Of a stretch of DNA of 64,000 nt, positions 16,681 to 25,873 are shown piece after piece (positions within the stretch are counted from its first letter, which is position 1; each line of letters opens with the position of its first letter). The position numbers and the translations under genes were made by a program. The notes beneath the pieces were generated by a model that ran no database searches, had not been told where the DNA came from, and saw only the letters and a list, made by a program, of their open reading frames with translations. The stretch is from NCBI RefSeq assembly GCF_030295975.1, contig NZ_AP027364.1, positions 930,001 through 994,000 of the forward strand, read 5' to 3'. Origin of the DNA: Thalassotalea atypica (GTDB taxonomy: Bacteria; Pseudomonadota; Gammaproteobacteria; Enterobacterales; Alteromonadaceae).

Positions 16681-17523
16681 ATGAAAAGCATAATCATACC
16701 CGCGTATAATGAAGCAAATCTGTTGCCCAATACCTTGGCGAGTTTACTTGCTGATGATGCCTTAACTGACTGTAAAATATTTATCGTTTGTAACGGTTGT
16801 ACTGACAATAGCGTAGATGTTATGCAACTCTTTGCCACATCAGTTGCTCAAAAAAATAACATGAAGCAGATCACGATAGACGTGGTTGATGAAAAAAAAC
16901 CTTCTAAAACTCATGCACTCAACGTTGGTTTAAGTTTAACCGACAATGACGCTGTGGTTTTACTTGATGCTGACATTTTAGTTACGGGCCAGTGTGTCAT
17001 GTCCTTATTTGAGCAACTTGAACTGCGCAAACTAAAGGCTGTTTCACCGAGAGTTGCTTTCGATACGGCTAAAAGTAGTAAGTGGGTAAGTCATTACTAT
17101 CAGGTTGAGCAGCGTTCTCACTATAATCAAACATTAAGACTTTCAAACGTTATCGCCCTGAGTGCTCAAGCAGTAAAAGAGCTTAACCAGTTTCCAGATG
17201 TCATTGCCGATGACGAATATTTGAGGCGCTCATTTAGCAATACTGATTATGCAATCTTAAGTGAATTTAGTTTTAGTTTTATTGCGCCACGAAATATCTA
17301 TAGCCTCATTACAGTATTGGCCCGTGTTGAGCGCGGGAATATTCAACTGGATCAAATGGGTCATTTTAGTGCCGGTGTAACGTCAGGAAATAGAGCGCCA
17401 CAAAAGTTAGTCGCGAGATTGATATTTATTACAACCAAACTTTGTGCCAAAGTACTAGCTAGAGTCGAATATCATTTTGGACGACGCAATAAATGGCATA
17501 GGGACTTATCAAATCGTTGCTAA
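16681..17523 (+). CDS. Glycosyltransferase family 2 protein
   Basis: The 280-residue protein is a GT-A family 2 enzyme. It begins IIIPAYNEANLLPNTLASL, has a nucleotide-binding VCNGCTDNS, a metal-binding DAD in VVLLDADILV, and an acceptor-side IADDEYLRRSF. The spacing to the previous gene is three bases. The C-terminal 60 residues are basic and amphipathic, suggesting association with the inner membrane. It would extend the repeat unit of the surface polymer; the donor sugar is unknown. Confidence 0.82.
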   Translation: MKSIIIPAYNEANLLPNTLASLLADDALTDCKIFIVCNGCTDNSVDVMQLFATSVAQKNNMKQITIDVVDEKKPSKTHALNVGLSLTDNDAVVLLDADILVTGQCVMSLFEQLELRKLKAVSPRVAFDTAKSSKWVSHYYQVEQRSHYNQTLRLSNVIALSAQAVKELNQFPDVIADDEYLRRSFSNTDYAILSEFSFSFIAPRNIYSLITVLARVERGNIQLDQMGHFSAGVTSGNRAPQKLVARLIFITTKLCAKVLARVEYHFGRRNKWHRDLSNRC

Positions 17524-17544
17524 TGCTGCAGCTTTATTAAAACT

Positions 17545-18426
17545 ATGAACTTACTCCAACAAAATCCGCTTGTTAGTGTCTATATGCCTACTAAAAATAG
17601 GCGTGATTTGCTTGAGCGTGCGCTTAACTCAATTCTTGAGCAAACCTATTCGAATTTGGATGTCATCGTTGTAGATGATGGCTCTACTGATGATACTGTC
17701 GCCTTTTTAGAGACGGTAGTTAACAACGATCAACGGGTAAGATTTTTTAGTAATAAAACAAGCGCAGGTGCATGTGCTGCAAGAAATATCGCGATACAAC
17801 ATGCTTACGGTAAGTTCATAACCGGGCTTGATGATGATGATTTATTCTTGCCTAATCGGATCGAATCATTGCTGAGTCAGTATGATGGAAAATATGCGTT
17901 TATTTGTTCAAGTGCGTGGTGGGATTACGGCAAAAAACAGCGTTTGATTGATAGCCGAAATATGGATATTTCGTTAAAGCAGCAGCTGAACTACAATGAA
18001 GCCACAACGCAAGTCTTAGTCGCTACTGAACGAGTTAAAGCGTTAGGCGGTTTTGACGAAACTTTTGTTGCTTGTCAAGATTATGACTTATGGACACGCT
18101 TAATTGAGCATTATGGGATGGCTAAGCGAATTGCAAATCCAACCTACATTATTAACGATACTGGTTCGTCAAATCGCATGATATCTAGTCCTAATAGCGT
18201 CAAAGGGTATCATCAATTTATGCAAAAGCATGGGCACTTGATGTCACGAAAAAATATCATTAACCAAGAGTTTATGATGCTGCGCAGAGAAGCCAGAGTC
18301 ATGAGCTTGCATGATCTAATTCGACAAATAGGTACAGGTTACTTCACCAGTAAATTGCGTTATTTCCTCTCTTCAAATTTTTCAATTATAAGATCACTAC
18401 ATAAAAAATTTTATAAGAATAGTTAA
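17545..18426 (+). CDS. Glycosyltransferase family 2 protein
   Basis: The 293-residue protein is another GT2 enzyme, with VSVYMPTKNRRDLLERALNS at its start, VVDDGSTDDT for the nucleotide, a TGLDDDDLF metal site, and a later GGFDETFVACQDYDLWTRL, the usual acceptor and base region. The C-terminus is basic. It sits in the same operon as the preceding GT2 but is only distantly similar to it, so it is not a recent duplicate. It should add a separate residue of the repeat unit. Confidence 0.84.
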   Translation: MNLLQQNPLVSVYMPTKNRRDLLERALNSILEQTYSNLDVIVVDDGSTDDTVAFLETVVNNDQRVRFFSNKTSAGACAARNIAIQHAYGKFITGLDDDDLFLPNRIESLLSQYDGKYAFICSSAWWDYGKKQRLIDSRNMDISLKQQLNYNEATTQVLVATERVKALGGFDETFVACQDYDLWTRLIEHYGMAKRIANPTYIINDTGSSNRMISSPNSVKGYHQFMQKHGHLMSRKNIINQEFMMLRREARVMSLHDLIRQIGTGYFTSKLRYFLSSNFSIIRSLHKKFYKNS

Positions 18427-18507
18427 CGTCATAAATCGACACTGAGAACGTTACAATATATAATTTTGCACTTTATTTATGTGCTTAATTATCTTGGAAT
18501 AATTTTT

Positions 18508-19455
18508 ATGGAATCAACGCAATTAACTGCGAATCAAACAACTGAAGAATTATCTTTATACGGGTTGTTCTCGTTATTTCTTCAAAACTGGTTGACGCTA
18601 GTTATTTCAGGCTTTTCTTTTGCGATTATTGCGTTGATTTGGGCAGTCAATCAGGCAAATGTCTATAAAGCGCAGACGTTACTTATGCCTGTTTCTGAAG
18701 AACAGTCTTCGCTAGGAGGGCTTGCCGGTGATTTAGGTGGATTGGCTGCTGTTGCAGGGCTTAGTTTAGGCGAAGGTGGTGATGAGAACGCTAAATTAGC
18801 GCTAGAGTTGATTAAATCACAAGCTTTTTTGGGGGAGTTTATAAAAGAAAATGATCTTGTTGTGCCTATAATGGCAGCTTCTGAATGGGATCCTGTATCG
18901 GATACGTTAATAATCGATCCTGAAGTTTACGATGTCGAAAGCAAAACCTGGGTAAGAACAGCACCACCTTCAAGAAAACAGATCCCATCTATTCAAGAAA
19001 CCTTTGAAGTATTCTCACAGCTATTAGAGGTTGAGCAAGATCCTAAATCAGGTTTTGTAGTAGTTAGTTTGGAGTTTTATTCACCAAACCTTGCCGCTAA
19101 ATGGACAATACTGCTAATTGAAAAGTTAAATGAAGCAATTAGAGTGATGGATCGCAATGAAGCTGACAATAGCATTAAGTATTTACAAAAACTTGCTGAA
19201 GAATCTTATGTACAGGAGCTGAGAAAGGCATTTACGAGCTTGATGGAAGAACAAATCAAATCTCGAATGTTAACCGAAATCCGTAAAGATTATGTTTTCA
19301 AAGTGGTTGATCCTGCCGTTGTTCCTGAATTAAAGCACAAGCCTAGGCGTTCTATCATTGTAGTTGTCGCGGGATTCCTTGGAGGAATTATCGGGCTTAT
19401 CATTATTTTGTTTAGAACCGGTAGAGCTGAGCATATTAAACAACAGTCACTTTAA
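18508..19455 (+). CDS. Wzz-family chain-length determinant protein
   Basis: This protein of about 315 residues has the Wzz/polysaccharide co-polymerase plan: a cytoplasmic start (LSLYGLFSLFLQNW), a first membrane helix (VISGFSFAIIALIWAV), a long periplasmic region, and a second helix at the C-terminus (IIVVVAGFLGGIIGLIIILF) preceded by the typical HKPRRS. A Gly/Leu-rich insert (LGGLAGDLGGLAAVAGLSLGEGG) after the first helix is characteristic of many Wzz proteins. There is no tyrosine-kinase domain, which argues for an O-antigen-type rather than a Wzc-type system. ATG 18508 is preferred to the TTG at 18466 because of its start codon and the GGA upstream. Confidence 0.83.
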   Translation: MESTQLTANQTTEELSLYGLFSLFLQNWLTLVISGFSFAIIALIWAVNQANVYKAQTLLMPVSEEQSSLGGLAGDLGGLAAVAGLSLGEGGDENAKLALELIKSQAFLGEFIKENDLVVPIMAASEWDPVSDTLIIDPEVYDVESKTWVRTAPPSRKQIPSIQETFEVFSQLLEVEQDPKSGFVVVSLEFYSPNLAAKWTILLIEKLNEAIRVMDRNEADNSIKYLQKLAEESYVQELRKAFTSLMEEQIKSRMLTEIRKDYVFKVVDPAVVPELKHKPRRSIIVVVAGFLGGIIGLIIILFRTGRAEHIKQQSL

Positions 19456-19470
19456 GACTCTAACGTTCTT

Positions 19471-20799
19471 ATGTCTTTTGACATGATTAATCCCAACCCA
19501 GACGCTAAAATCAGAAGTTTGAAGCTGGCTATATGTCAGCTAACCTTTTTAATGCTAGGCGTTACGCTGCTAGTTGACTCGGTTAATGGCTTTTTCTTAT
19601 CGGGGATGGGAATCGATCCCAAGCTTTCAGCAATGTTTAAGTTGACGTTGCTGTTTCTTGTGTTACTTCAAGTGGGAGCTGAGTCTAAGCGCGCTTTAGC
19701 CTATTCATTAACTATCCTAATTTTTTTTCTAGTTGGTCCAGTTATTACGCTAGTTGATACATTAGATGCGGCTGGCTTTATCGATGATTTCACTTCCTCC
19801 TTAAAGATACTTACTGCATTATTCATTTTTGTCTACTGCTGCTTAATGGCGGATAAATGGCCAGTCTTGACGGAAAAGTACGGGCAAATGGCAATAAAAT
19901 TTGGCTTTCTAATTCTTTTGTCCAACATAATACTAGGCGTACTTGGTTTTGGCTTTTCAAGTTATGGTGGTGCAGAAGATGGTGACAATGAAGAAATAGG
20001 GGTTAAGGGCTTCTTTTATGCAGGTAATGAAGTCAGTGGTATTTTTATTGTGTTATTTGGCGTCATCCTTCATTTATTATGGATAAGAAGTAGGCGGCTA
20101 TACTTTTTATTTGCACCAATAGCGATGGTATGTGGTCTGTTAATCGCCACTAAAGCAGCTATGCTAGCGGGTGTGGCAATGGTATTTGCTATCCCACTGT
20201 TTAATGAACGGAACAAACTATTAAATTTAACCTGGCTTAAATTGAAAATGGCTTTTCCGCTTATTGTTGTGGGCATTATCCTAGCTGTAGTTTTACTACC
20301 AGTATTCGAGGCTACTGGCCTCCTTGGTCGGTTTATGTGGTTTTATGAGAAAAAAGGCATAATTGGTATTTTATTATCAGGTCGTGATGAGTTTGTAGTT
20401 AATATGATGCAAGTATTCGAGCACCACACTAATCTATTAGATTATGTTTTTGGTTTAAGTAAGACTGGACTTGGGCTATTAACAAAAAATGCGATGGAAA
20501 TTGATCCGATTGACATGTATTTATGGCACGGCTTACCAGGACTACTCTTTTTCTTAGTGAACGCCACTATATTTTTACGAGTATCTTATCTTGCGACTAG
20601 AATTCCAACTAGTACGTGGGGACCTTCAGTATTGGTGATTAACCTGATACTAATTGGTGTATCAGTTGTTGCTGGACATATTTTCACTTCAGGCATGCTG
20701 GCACCGTTATTAGGGTTAGTTAATGGTATGGCTTATATAGATCTTGTGAATCAAAGGAGACGCCTCTGTAAGTCGCCTAATATTAATGTGGCGGCATAA
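19471..20799 (+). CDS. Wzy-like O-antigen polymerase (or WaaL-like ligase)
   Basis: This 442-residue polytopic protein has about ten to twelve membrane segments and a large periplasmic loop around residues 285-350 containing GRDEFVVNMMQVFEHHTNLLDYVFG. This is typical of the Wzy/WaaL superfamily, in which a loop between late helices binds the lipid-linked chain. Its place between Wzz and Wzx genes favours a polymerase. Members of this family diverge so strongly that polymerase and ligase cannot be told apart from sequence alone. The N-terminal LKLAICQLTFLMLGVTLLVDSV segment is the first helix. Confidence 0.7.
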   Translation: MSFDMINPNPDAKIRSLKLAICQLTFLMLGVTLLVDSVNGFFLSGMGIDPKLSAMFKLTLLFLVLLQVGAESKRALAYSLTILIFFLVGPVITLVDTLDAAGFIDDFTSSLKILTALFIFVYCCLMADKWPVLTEKYGQMAIKFGFLILLSNIILGVLGFGFSSYGGAEDGDNEEIGVKGFFYAGNEVSGIFIVLFGVILHLLWIRSRRLYFLFAPIAMVCGLLIATKAAMLAGVAMVFAIPLFNERNKLLNLTWLKLKMAFPLIVVGIILAVVLLPVFEATGLLGRFMWFYEKKGIIGILLSGRDEFVVNMMQVFEHHTNLLDYVFGLSKTGLGLLTKNAMEIDPIDMYLWHGLPGLLFFLVNATIFLRVSYLATRIPTSTWGPSVLVINLILIGVSVVAGHIFTSGMLAPLLGLVNGMAYIDLVNQRRRLCKSPNINVAA

Positions 20800-22047
20800 A
20801 TGAGTAGGCTTGTTTATAAGAACTTTTTTTTCTTATTTATCGTTCAATTTAGCAACTATGTGCTGCCATTTCTAGTTATTCCCCTCCTAACGCGAGCACT
20901 CGGGCTTGATGGCTTTGGTAAATACGCTTTTTATATCGGGATAGGGAACTTATTACTGGTATTCATTCGCTTTGGTTTTGAATTTTCAGCTACTCGACAA
21001 ATAAGCATTGAAAGCGAGAATAAGGAAAGAGTAGGGCAAATTGTTGGTGCTGTACTCGCTATCAAGACTTGCTTATTAGTGCTCACCTTAGCGGTATTTT
21101 ATCTTGTTGTATTTATATTAAAACCTGATGTACAGCACAATATATTAATGCTGGGTGGAATGTTCTTATTGTCGGGGCAAATGATGTTGCCAGTTTGGTT
21201 CTTCCAAGGCATGCAACAAATGAAATTTGTGACCTTTTATACAGTGGTAACAAAAATAGTTTATGTCGGTTTATTGTTTTTGTTTATCAGAGATACAAGT
21301 GATTATGGTCTTGCAACAGTCGTATATGGCTGTGGCTTTTTTATCGCTGGAGCAATAAGCTTAATCCATGTGTTCAAAGCGGTACCGGTTTCATTTCCAA
21401 CATGGTTATTGATAAAAGATACCTTTAAAGAAGCATTACCGTTTTTCAGCTCTCGCGTCTTTATCATGTCTTATACTTCGGCAATGATTCCATTGATTGG
21501 GTTTATTGGAACACCAGCTCAAGCGGCAATTTACGCTGCATCAGAAAAACTATATAACGCTGCTCAATCTGTTATGTATCCGTTGGCGAACGCATTGTAT
21601 CCTCATGTAGCGAAGAATAAAGATCTGAGCTTATATAAGCGTTTGTTTCTAATCGCGATGGTTGTTGTTTTGTTTGGTGGCGTCATAGGCTATTTTGTTG
21701 CGCCGGTAATAATTGAGTTCTTATTTGGCAGTGAATTTAAAGCAAGTGCTGACATATTTTCTATTCACCTAGTCGCGTTGGTATTTTTATTCCCTTCAAT
21801 GATGCTTGGTTTTCCTCTTCTAGCTGCACTGGGCTTTTCTAAAGAAGCTAATGGTGTTGTAATTGTTGGTGCATTAGTGTTTTTCGCTATTGCTCTTTAT
21901 GGTTATTTAAGCGGAATTGTAGACTCTCAATATTTTGTTTGGGGTGTGGTTGCCGCGGAATGTACAGTATTTGTTCTAAGGGCTTATTTTGCAAAAACGC
22001 GAGTCTTTAACCATTTAGCGCAATTTTCAAAGAAAGAACCAGTATGA
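20800..22047 (+). CDS. Oligosaccharide flippase family protein (Wzx-like)
   Basis: This 415-residue, twelve-helix-like protein has the Wzx start ([36 protein letters not shown]) and conserved later motifs ([15 protein letters not shown]). It should flip the undecaprenyl-linked repeat unit to the periplasm for Wzy and Wzz. It starts immediately after the stop of the polymerase gene and overlaps the next gene by four bases. It is the flippase inside the main operon; the one at 9751-11070 is divergent in sequence and lies outside it. Confidence 0.88.
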   Translation: MSRLVYKNFFFLFIVQFSNYVLPFLVIPLLTRALGLDGFGKYAFYIGIGNLLLVFIRFGFEFSATRQISIESENKERVGQIVGAVLAIKTCLLVLTLAVFYLVVFILKPDVQHNILMLGGMFLLSGQMMLPVWFFQGMQQMKFVTFYTVVTKIVYVGLLFLFIRDTSDYGLATVVYGCGFFIAGAISLIHVFKAVPVSFPTWLLIKDTFKEALPFFSSRVFIMSYTSAMIPLIGFIGTPAQAAIYAASEKLYNAAQSVMYPLANALYPHVAKNKDLSLYKRLFLIAMVVVLFGGVIGYFVAPVIIEFLFGSEFKASADIFSIHLVALVFLFPSMMLGFPLLAALGFSKEANGVVIVGALVFFAIALYGYLSGIVDSQYFVWGVVAAECTVFVLRAYFAKTRVFNHLAQFSKKEPV

Positions 22048-23228
22048 TTATTATCAAGTACTTCGTTACGTTAGCAGTGTTATGGCCCATTTATTTCATC
22101 GTCAAGCTAATTCCGAAAAAGAAAAATTTATGGTGTTTTTCATCATATCGCGATTCTTTTGTCGATAATTCAAAGTACTTATTTCACTATACTCATAACC
22201 AACATAAAGAAATTGATGCTGTTTGGGTTACAGATAATAATCAATTATATGAAGAGTTGTTGTCCGCAGGTTATAAGGTCGTAAAACGTAAGAGTGTTAG
22301 CGGAATATTGACTATTATCAGGGCGGAATTTGTTTTTTTCTCTTCGTATGTATCTGAAGTCAGTTTCTGGTTTAGCTCAGGGGCAAAACTGGTTAACTTG
22401 TGGCACGGATTACCCCTTAAGAAAATTGAATTTGATATAGACAGTGGTGCATTAGCTGAAAAATATGCAGAAAAACCAAGTCGTAAGCAGTTGTTTTTAA
22501 GATTTTTTTATCCTGCTGCCTATAGTCGTCCAGATTTTGTTACCGCACCCAGTGATAAAATGGCAGAGCTTTTTAAAAGTGCTTTTAGAATCGAAGAACA
22601 AAATATTATTAGGTCTAGCTCGCCGCGTACTGATCAATTTTTTGATCAAGTTTCGTTCAATCAATTATCGTCAAACGAGTTAGCGCCAACGATTGGTAGT
22701 AAAGTATTTATTTATATGCCAACTTTTAGAGATACCGGCGGTGAGTTCTTTTCAAAAGAAAGGTTTGATTTTAAAGAACTTAACGAAGTCATGAAAGAAG
22801 TGGATGGCGAGTTTTGGATTAAGGCTCACCCTTCGGCAGGCGCTGAAGGTATTGACGTGTCTGAATTTGAAAGAGTTAAATTATTGCCTAATAATATTGA
22901 TATGTACCCAGTGTTACGAGACTCATATGCACTGATTACAGATTACTCATCAATATATATTGATTATTTAATGTTGAATAAACCAATACATTTTTACTGC
23001 TTTGATCTTAAAGAGTACCTAGAGAACTGTAGAAGCATGTATTTTGATTATCACGATGTTACACCTGGCTCCAAATCACATAATTTTGATGAATTACTTG
23101 TGGCTTTACAAAGCTTGTCTGATGACTATAAAGTTGAACGTGAATACGTTATAAAGTTATTTTGGGGGGATGATTACAAGACATCTTGTAAGAAAATTAT
23201 TGATACGCTAACAAAAAGTGAATTATAA
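22044..23228 (+). CDS. CDP-glycerol glycerophosphotransferase family protein (TagB/TagF-like)
   Basis: The 394-residue protein matches the TagB/TagF family, which transfers glycerol phosphate from CDP-glycerol. Features include an N-terminal hydrophobic anchor ([18 protein letters not shown]), a [21 protein letters not shown] segment, [16 protein letters not shown] with the conserved His, [21 protein letters not shown], and a closing [19 protein letters not shown]. It overlaps the wzx gene by ATGA. With the TagD-like gene at 13541 it forms a complete route for adding glycerol phosphate to the polymer. Single-transfer decoration (TagB-like) seems more likely than chain polymerisation, but that is inference. 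Confidence 0.85.
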   Translation: MIIIKYFVTLAVLWPIYFIVKLIPKKKNLWCFSSYRDSFVDNSKYLFHYTHNQHKEIDAVWVTDNNQLYEELLSAGYKVVKRKSVSGILTIIRAEFVFFSSYVSEVSFWFSSGAKLVNLWHGLPLKKIEFDIDSGALAEKYAEKPSRKQLFLRFFYPAAYSRPDFVTAPSDKMAELFKSAFRIEEQNIIRSSSPRTDQFFDQVSFNQLSSNELAPTIGSKVFIYMPTFRDTGGEFFSKERFDFKELNEVMKEVDGEFWIKAHPSAGAEGIDVSEFERVKLLPNNIDMYPVLRDSYALITDYSSIYIDYLMLNKPIHFYCFDLKEYLENCRSMYFDYHDVTPGSKSHNFDELLVALQSLSDDYKVEREYVIKLFWGDDYKTSCKKIIDTLTKSEL

Positions 23229-23249
23229 AAAATAATAAGAAATACCTTT

Positions 23250-24176
23250 ATGAAACTATTTAAACTCACATTGATACTAATGAGTATTAGTCTGTTAAGT
23301 GGCTGCAACTCTGAAAACGATGTTAACTATTGTGCTGATATTTCTCCAACAAAAATTAGTAAAAATGCCTTTTTGTTTGACTATTTTGAGCAGGACATTG
23401 TTACAAACCGGGCTGGAAGAAAAGTCGCCGTATCGTGCCATAACTGTTATGCAAATAACTCTGAACTGAATGAGACTTTAACCCTTATTCATTCAGCCAA
23501 AACGGGTAGTGCTGATTTTATTGAAATAGATGTACTGTATGGCAATGAGAATATCAATAGCATAGCGATCAGTCATGATGAAAGTTCTGAACTGGTCGAT
23601 TTCGACGCTGTTATTAACTCACCGGATCTAGTTGATGCTCGACAAATTCTCTTCGTTGAAGTTAAAGGAGTTATCATTTCTGAGGAGCAGGCTCGAACGC
23701 TTATTCGACAAATTTCAGCTCCGATGAATGCGTTTAATCAAAGAGCTTATTTAAACCCCAACAGAATGACATTTATACGATCGTTTGAATTTGACGGGTC
23801 ATTGTCTAGGTTTTATCAAGTACTGGAAGAGCCTGAGTTTGCTGAAGTTAGACCTTATATTTTGCTAAGCAGATTAACGTATATTAAAAGCCAAAAGACC
23901 ATGTTTGCTGAGATAGAGCAAGCCGCAGAATGTGGGCTTGATATGGTAGAGTTGAGTGCAGAGGTCAAAACTCAGCGCCTAACATCTCTTAGTGAATATG
24001 CTCAATCACTCGGTTTGCTTGTGAATGTGTTTACTTTTAATGACGATGAACTTGACACTAAGTTGAGCCAATCATTAAGTCATGTTGATGTGGTGACGAT
24101 AGAGCCAAACAGAAACGCCGAAACCCAAACGGTTTTCGAAAGTGCGAAAGAAATTATTCAGCAAAGCAATCTATAA
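23250..24176 (+). CDS. GDPD-like (glycerophosphodiester phosphodiesterase) lipoprotein
   Basis: The 308-residue protein has a lipoprotein signal (LLSGC, Cys19). Despite wide divergence it keeps the GDPD pattern: a first His in VSCHNC (His64, where classical members have HRG), then Glu92 and Asp94 in FIEIDV, His109 in ISHDES, a Glu-Val-Lys (FVEVKG), and a closing VVTIEPNR. GDPD enzymes cut glycerophosphodiesters. Located just after the glycerophosphotransferase gene and predicted to be exported, it could trim or recycle glycerol-phosphate groups on the polymer. HRG replaced by HNC is unusual, so activity is not assured. The C-terminus contains part of a terminator. Confidence 0.68.
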   Translation: MKLFKLTLILMSISLLSGCNSENDVNYCADISPTKISKNAFLFDYFEQDIVTNRAGRKVAVSCHNCYANNSELNETLTLIHSAKTGSADFIEIDVLYGNENINSIAISHDESSELVDFDAVINSPDLVDARQILFVEVKGVIISEEQARTLIRQISAPMNAFNQRAYLNPNRMTFIRSFEFDGSLSRFYQVLEEPEFAEVRPYILLSRLTYIKSQKTMFAEIEQAAECGLDMVELSAEVKTQRLTSLSEYAQSLGLLVNVFTFNDDELDTKLSQSLSHVDVVTIEPNRNAETQTVFESAKEIIQQSNL

Positions 24177-24203
24177 AGTTACTTCTCTTTAGATTGCTTT
24201 TTT
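24163..24203. terminator. Bidirectional terminator inside two convergent coding ends
   Basis: AAAGCAATCTA (24163-24173) and TAGATTGCTTT (24190-24200) are perfect 11-base arms. They lie across the stop codon of the GDPD-like gene (24174-24176) and the last codons of the convergent gene (stop at 24179), with a T run on one side and A's on the other. Both genes appear to end on the same hairpin. Confidence 0.72.
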
Positions 24204-25699
24204 AACAGCCTTTTTTGCTGAATGCCATAATTAGCTCGAGATGGGATTAAGTGAAACATTAGTCGATAGGCTAATTGAGTATATGGAATCAACCAGGTTG
24301 GCGATTTCGGCGTATAACCCGATTCAACTTTCTCTGTGCGATATTTAGGTAGCACTTTCTGCCAGATTTTACGCATCGAGACATAGCGAACACTTGCTGA
24401 AAAATCTTGATGGATTACAGTATTAAATACTTTCTTATCGGCAAATGGTGAAGCGACTGTAAAAAATTGCGCTGCTAAAATATTACTGCCAAATACAGCG
24501 TATCGGCCACCTCTACCGTAAAGAAACTCATAATAGGTGACTTTTTGATAGTCATTTAATGATAACTTCTCTGTTTTGCTCACATAGTCTTTATACAATA
24601 AATCAAATTCTTCACTGGACAGAGATTTGTTTCTTTTTAGTAATAGCGTTTTCTCATTCCAATTGAGCAATTTATAAAGCCAAGGAAAAAGCTTCAGTAG
24701 CTCACCCTCTATGCCTTTGAAGGTCAAGAATGTTCCTCGTTGAAAGACATCACCACAATACCCGTCATAAAAGACATTGGCACTTTTAAAATGGTCTTTT
24801 ACATGAGCGTAATTTGTTAATAATCGGTGTATCGGCTGTAAAGAAGCAAACGACATCTCTGATACTATTTCAGCCTCTTTTGAGTAAAGTTCTGGTGCGC
24901 TAAAGTCATAGGCATAATAATGTTGGAAGTCTGACGAAAATTTTTTCGCTATCGTAATTTCAGGTGAGTTTATAGGCCCGTAAGTAAAACCATAATTAAA
25001 CTCACCATTTGCTAAGATTAGGCGAGAATCGAGCCCGCTACTTAATGGTAGTAATCTGTCATTAAATGACCATGATTGTATAAAGCGGGTAAACTCTTGG
25101 CCAATGTCTTCAAGCTCGACGCTAAGGCGACGATCAAGGATAGCATAGTGTTCCACATGGTTAAGCGTGGTAATACTGTGAGGAGCTAACCTTTCGATGC
25201 CATCAAATAGTGTATAGTTACCAAATAGGTGCTGCTTTTTATTAAAAATACGTTCAAGAGTAGGGTTGATAGGGTGATTGTCAGCATGGTAAATGGCTTT
25301 AGTGGTCGGAGCTACTTTCAGTGACTTATGTGTTGTATCGATAAAATGACTAGAAAGTCCTAAGGGATCAGTGATCAGACATTCTTTTTCGTTGTTACTC
25401 CAGAAAATAACGAAAACACCAGAGTTCACATAATCTAGTGCTTTGTATCCATCTTTAATTAGTGCATTGGCTAACTCTTTAATGTTATTACGGAGGTTGT
25501 TGTAAATGAACCAGCCGCTAATGACGAATAGATGACCATCTATTTGATATTCGGGTTTATCAGGCCATTCAAATTCATTGTAAATGACTTGCCCTGTACT
25601 GTATTTAGTTTGAAACTCGGAAGTCGCACTGTAATGAGAAGATAGTTCTTTACTGGCAGGAATTTCTCTTAAATCGCAATTTAGATATAAGCCTCTCAT
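24179..25699 (-). CDS. Asparagine synthetase-like protein lacking the glutaminase nucleophile
   Basis: The 506-residue protein resembles class-II asparagine synthetases. The synthetase ATP-binding loop is LPLSSGLDSRLIL with SSGLDS at 220-225, in place of the usual SGGxDS. The N-terminal domain keeps features of the Ntn-hydrolase fold (for example ITDPLG near 109-114) but the protein begins Met-Arg, so the catalytic Cys2 is absent and glutamine hydrolysis is not expected. Such proteins in polysaccharide or peptide loci adenylate a carboxylate and amidate it using free ammonia or another amine. A uronic acid would be a plausible target here, but that is conjecture. It is transcribed against the main operon. 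Confidence 0.75.
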   Translation of the reverse strand: MRGLYLNCDLREIPASKELSSHYSATSEFQTKYSTGQVIYNEFEWPDKPEYQIDGHLFVISGWFIYNNLRNNIKELANALIKDGYKALDYVNSGVFVIFWSNNEKECLITDPLGLSSHFIDTTHKSLKVAPTTKAIYHADNHPINPTLERIFNKKQHLFGNYTLFDGIERLAPHSITTLNHVEHYAILDRRLSVELEDIGQEFTRFIQSWSFNDRLLPLSSGLDSRLILANGEFNYGFTYGPINSPEITIAKKFSSDFQHYYAYDFSAPELYSKEAEIVSEMSFASLQPIHRLLTNYAHVKDHFKSANVFYDGYCGDVFQRGTFLTFKGIEGELLKLFPWLYKLLNWNEKTLLLKRNKSLSSEEFDLLYKDYVSKTEKLSLNDYQKVTYYEFLYGRGGRYAVFGSNILAAQFFTVASPFADKKVFNTVIHQDFSASVRYVSMRKIWQKVLPKYRTEKVESGYTPKSPTWLIPYTQLAYRLMFHLIPSRANYGIQQKRLLKKQSKEK

Positions 25700-25741
25700 G
25701 GATCTCCTAGAACGACTATTCAGTACTTTATTTGGTGCGCT

Positions 25742-25770
25742 ATAATACCCTAAGTTTACGTATTTCTTAA
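25742..25770 (-). promoter_or_regulatory. Possible promoter of the asparagine synthetase-like gene
   Basis: Read on the minus strand, TTAAGA (25770-25765) and TATTAT (25747-25742) are separated by 17 bases and lie about 45 bases before ATG 25699. Matches are 4 of 6 and 5 of 6, so this is tentative. Confidence 0.3.
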
Positions 25771-25873
25771 ACTTATTATTATGCTTTTTGTCATCTTAAC
25801 ACGTGTTCTTTGTAAGCATATTCGTGATATTATGGATGACTATTTCGCAATTTAGAATTCGAGCCTGTTTGTT

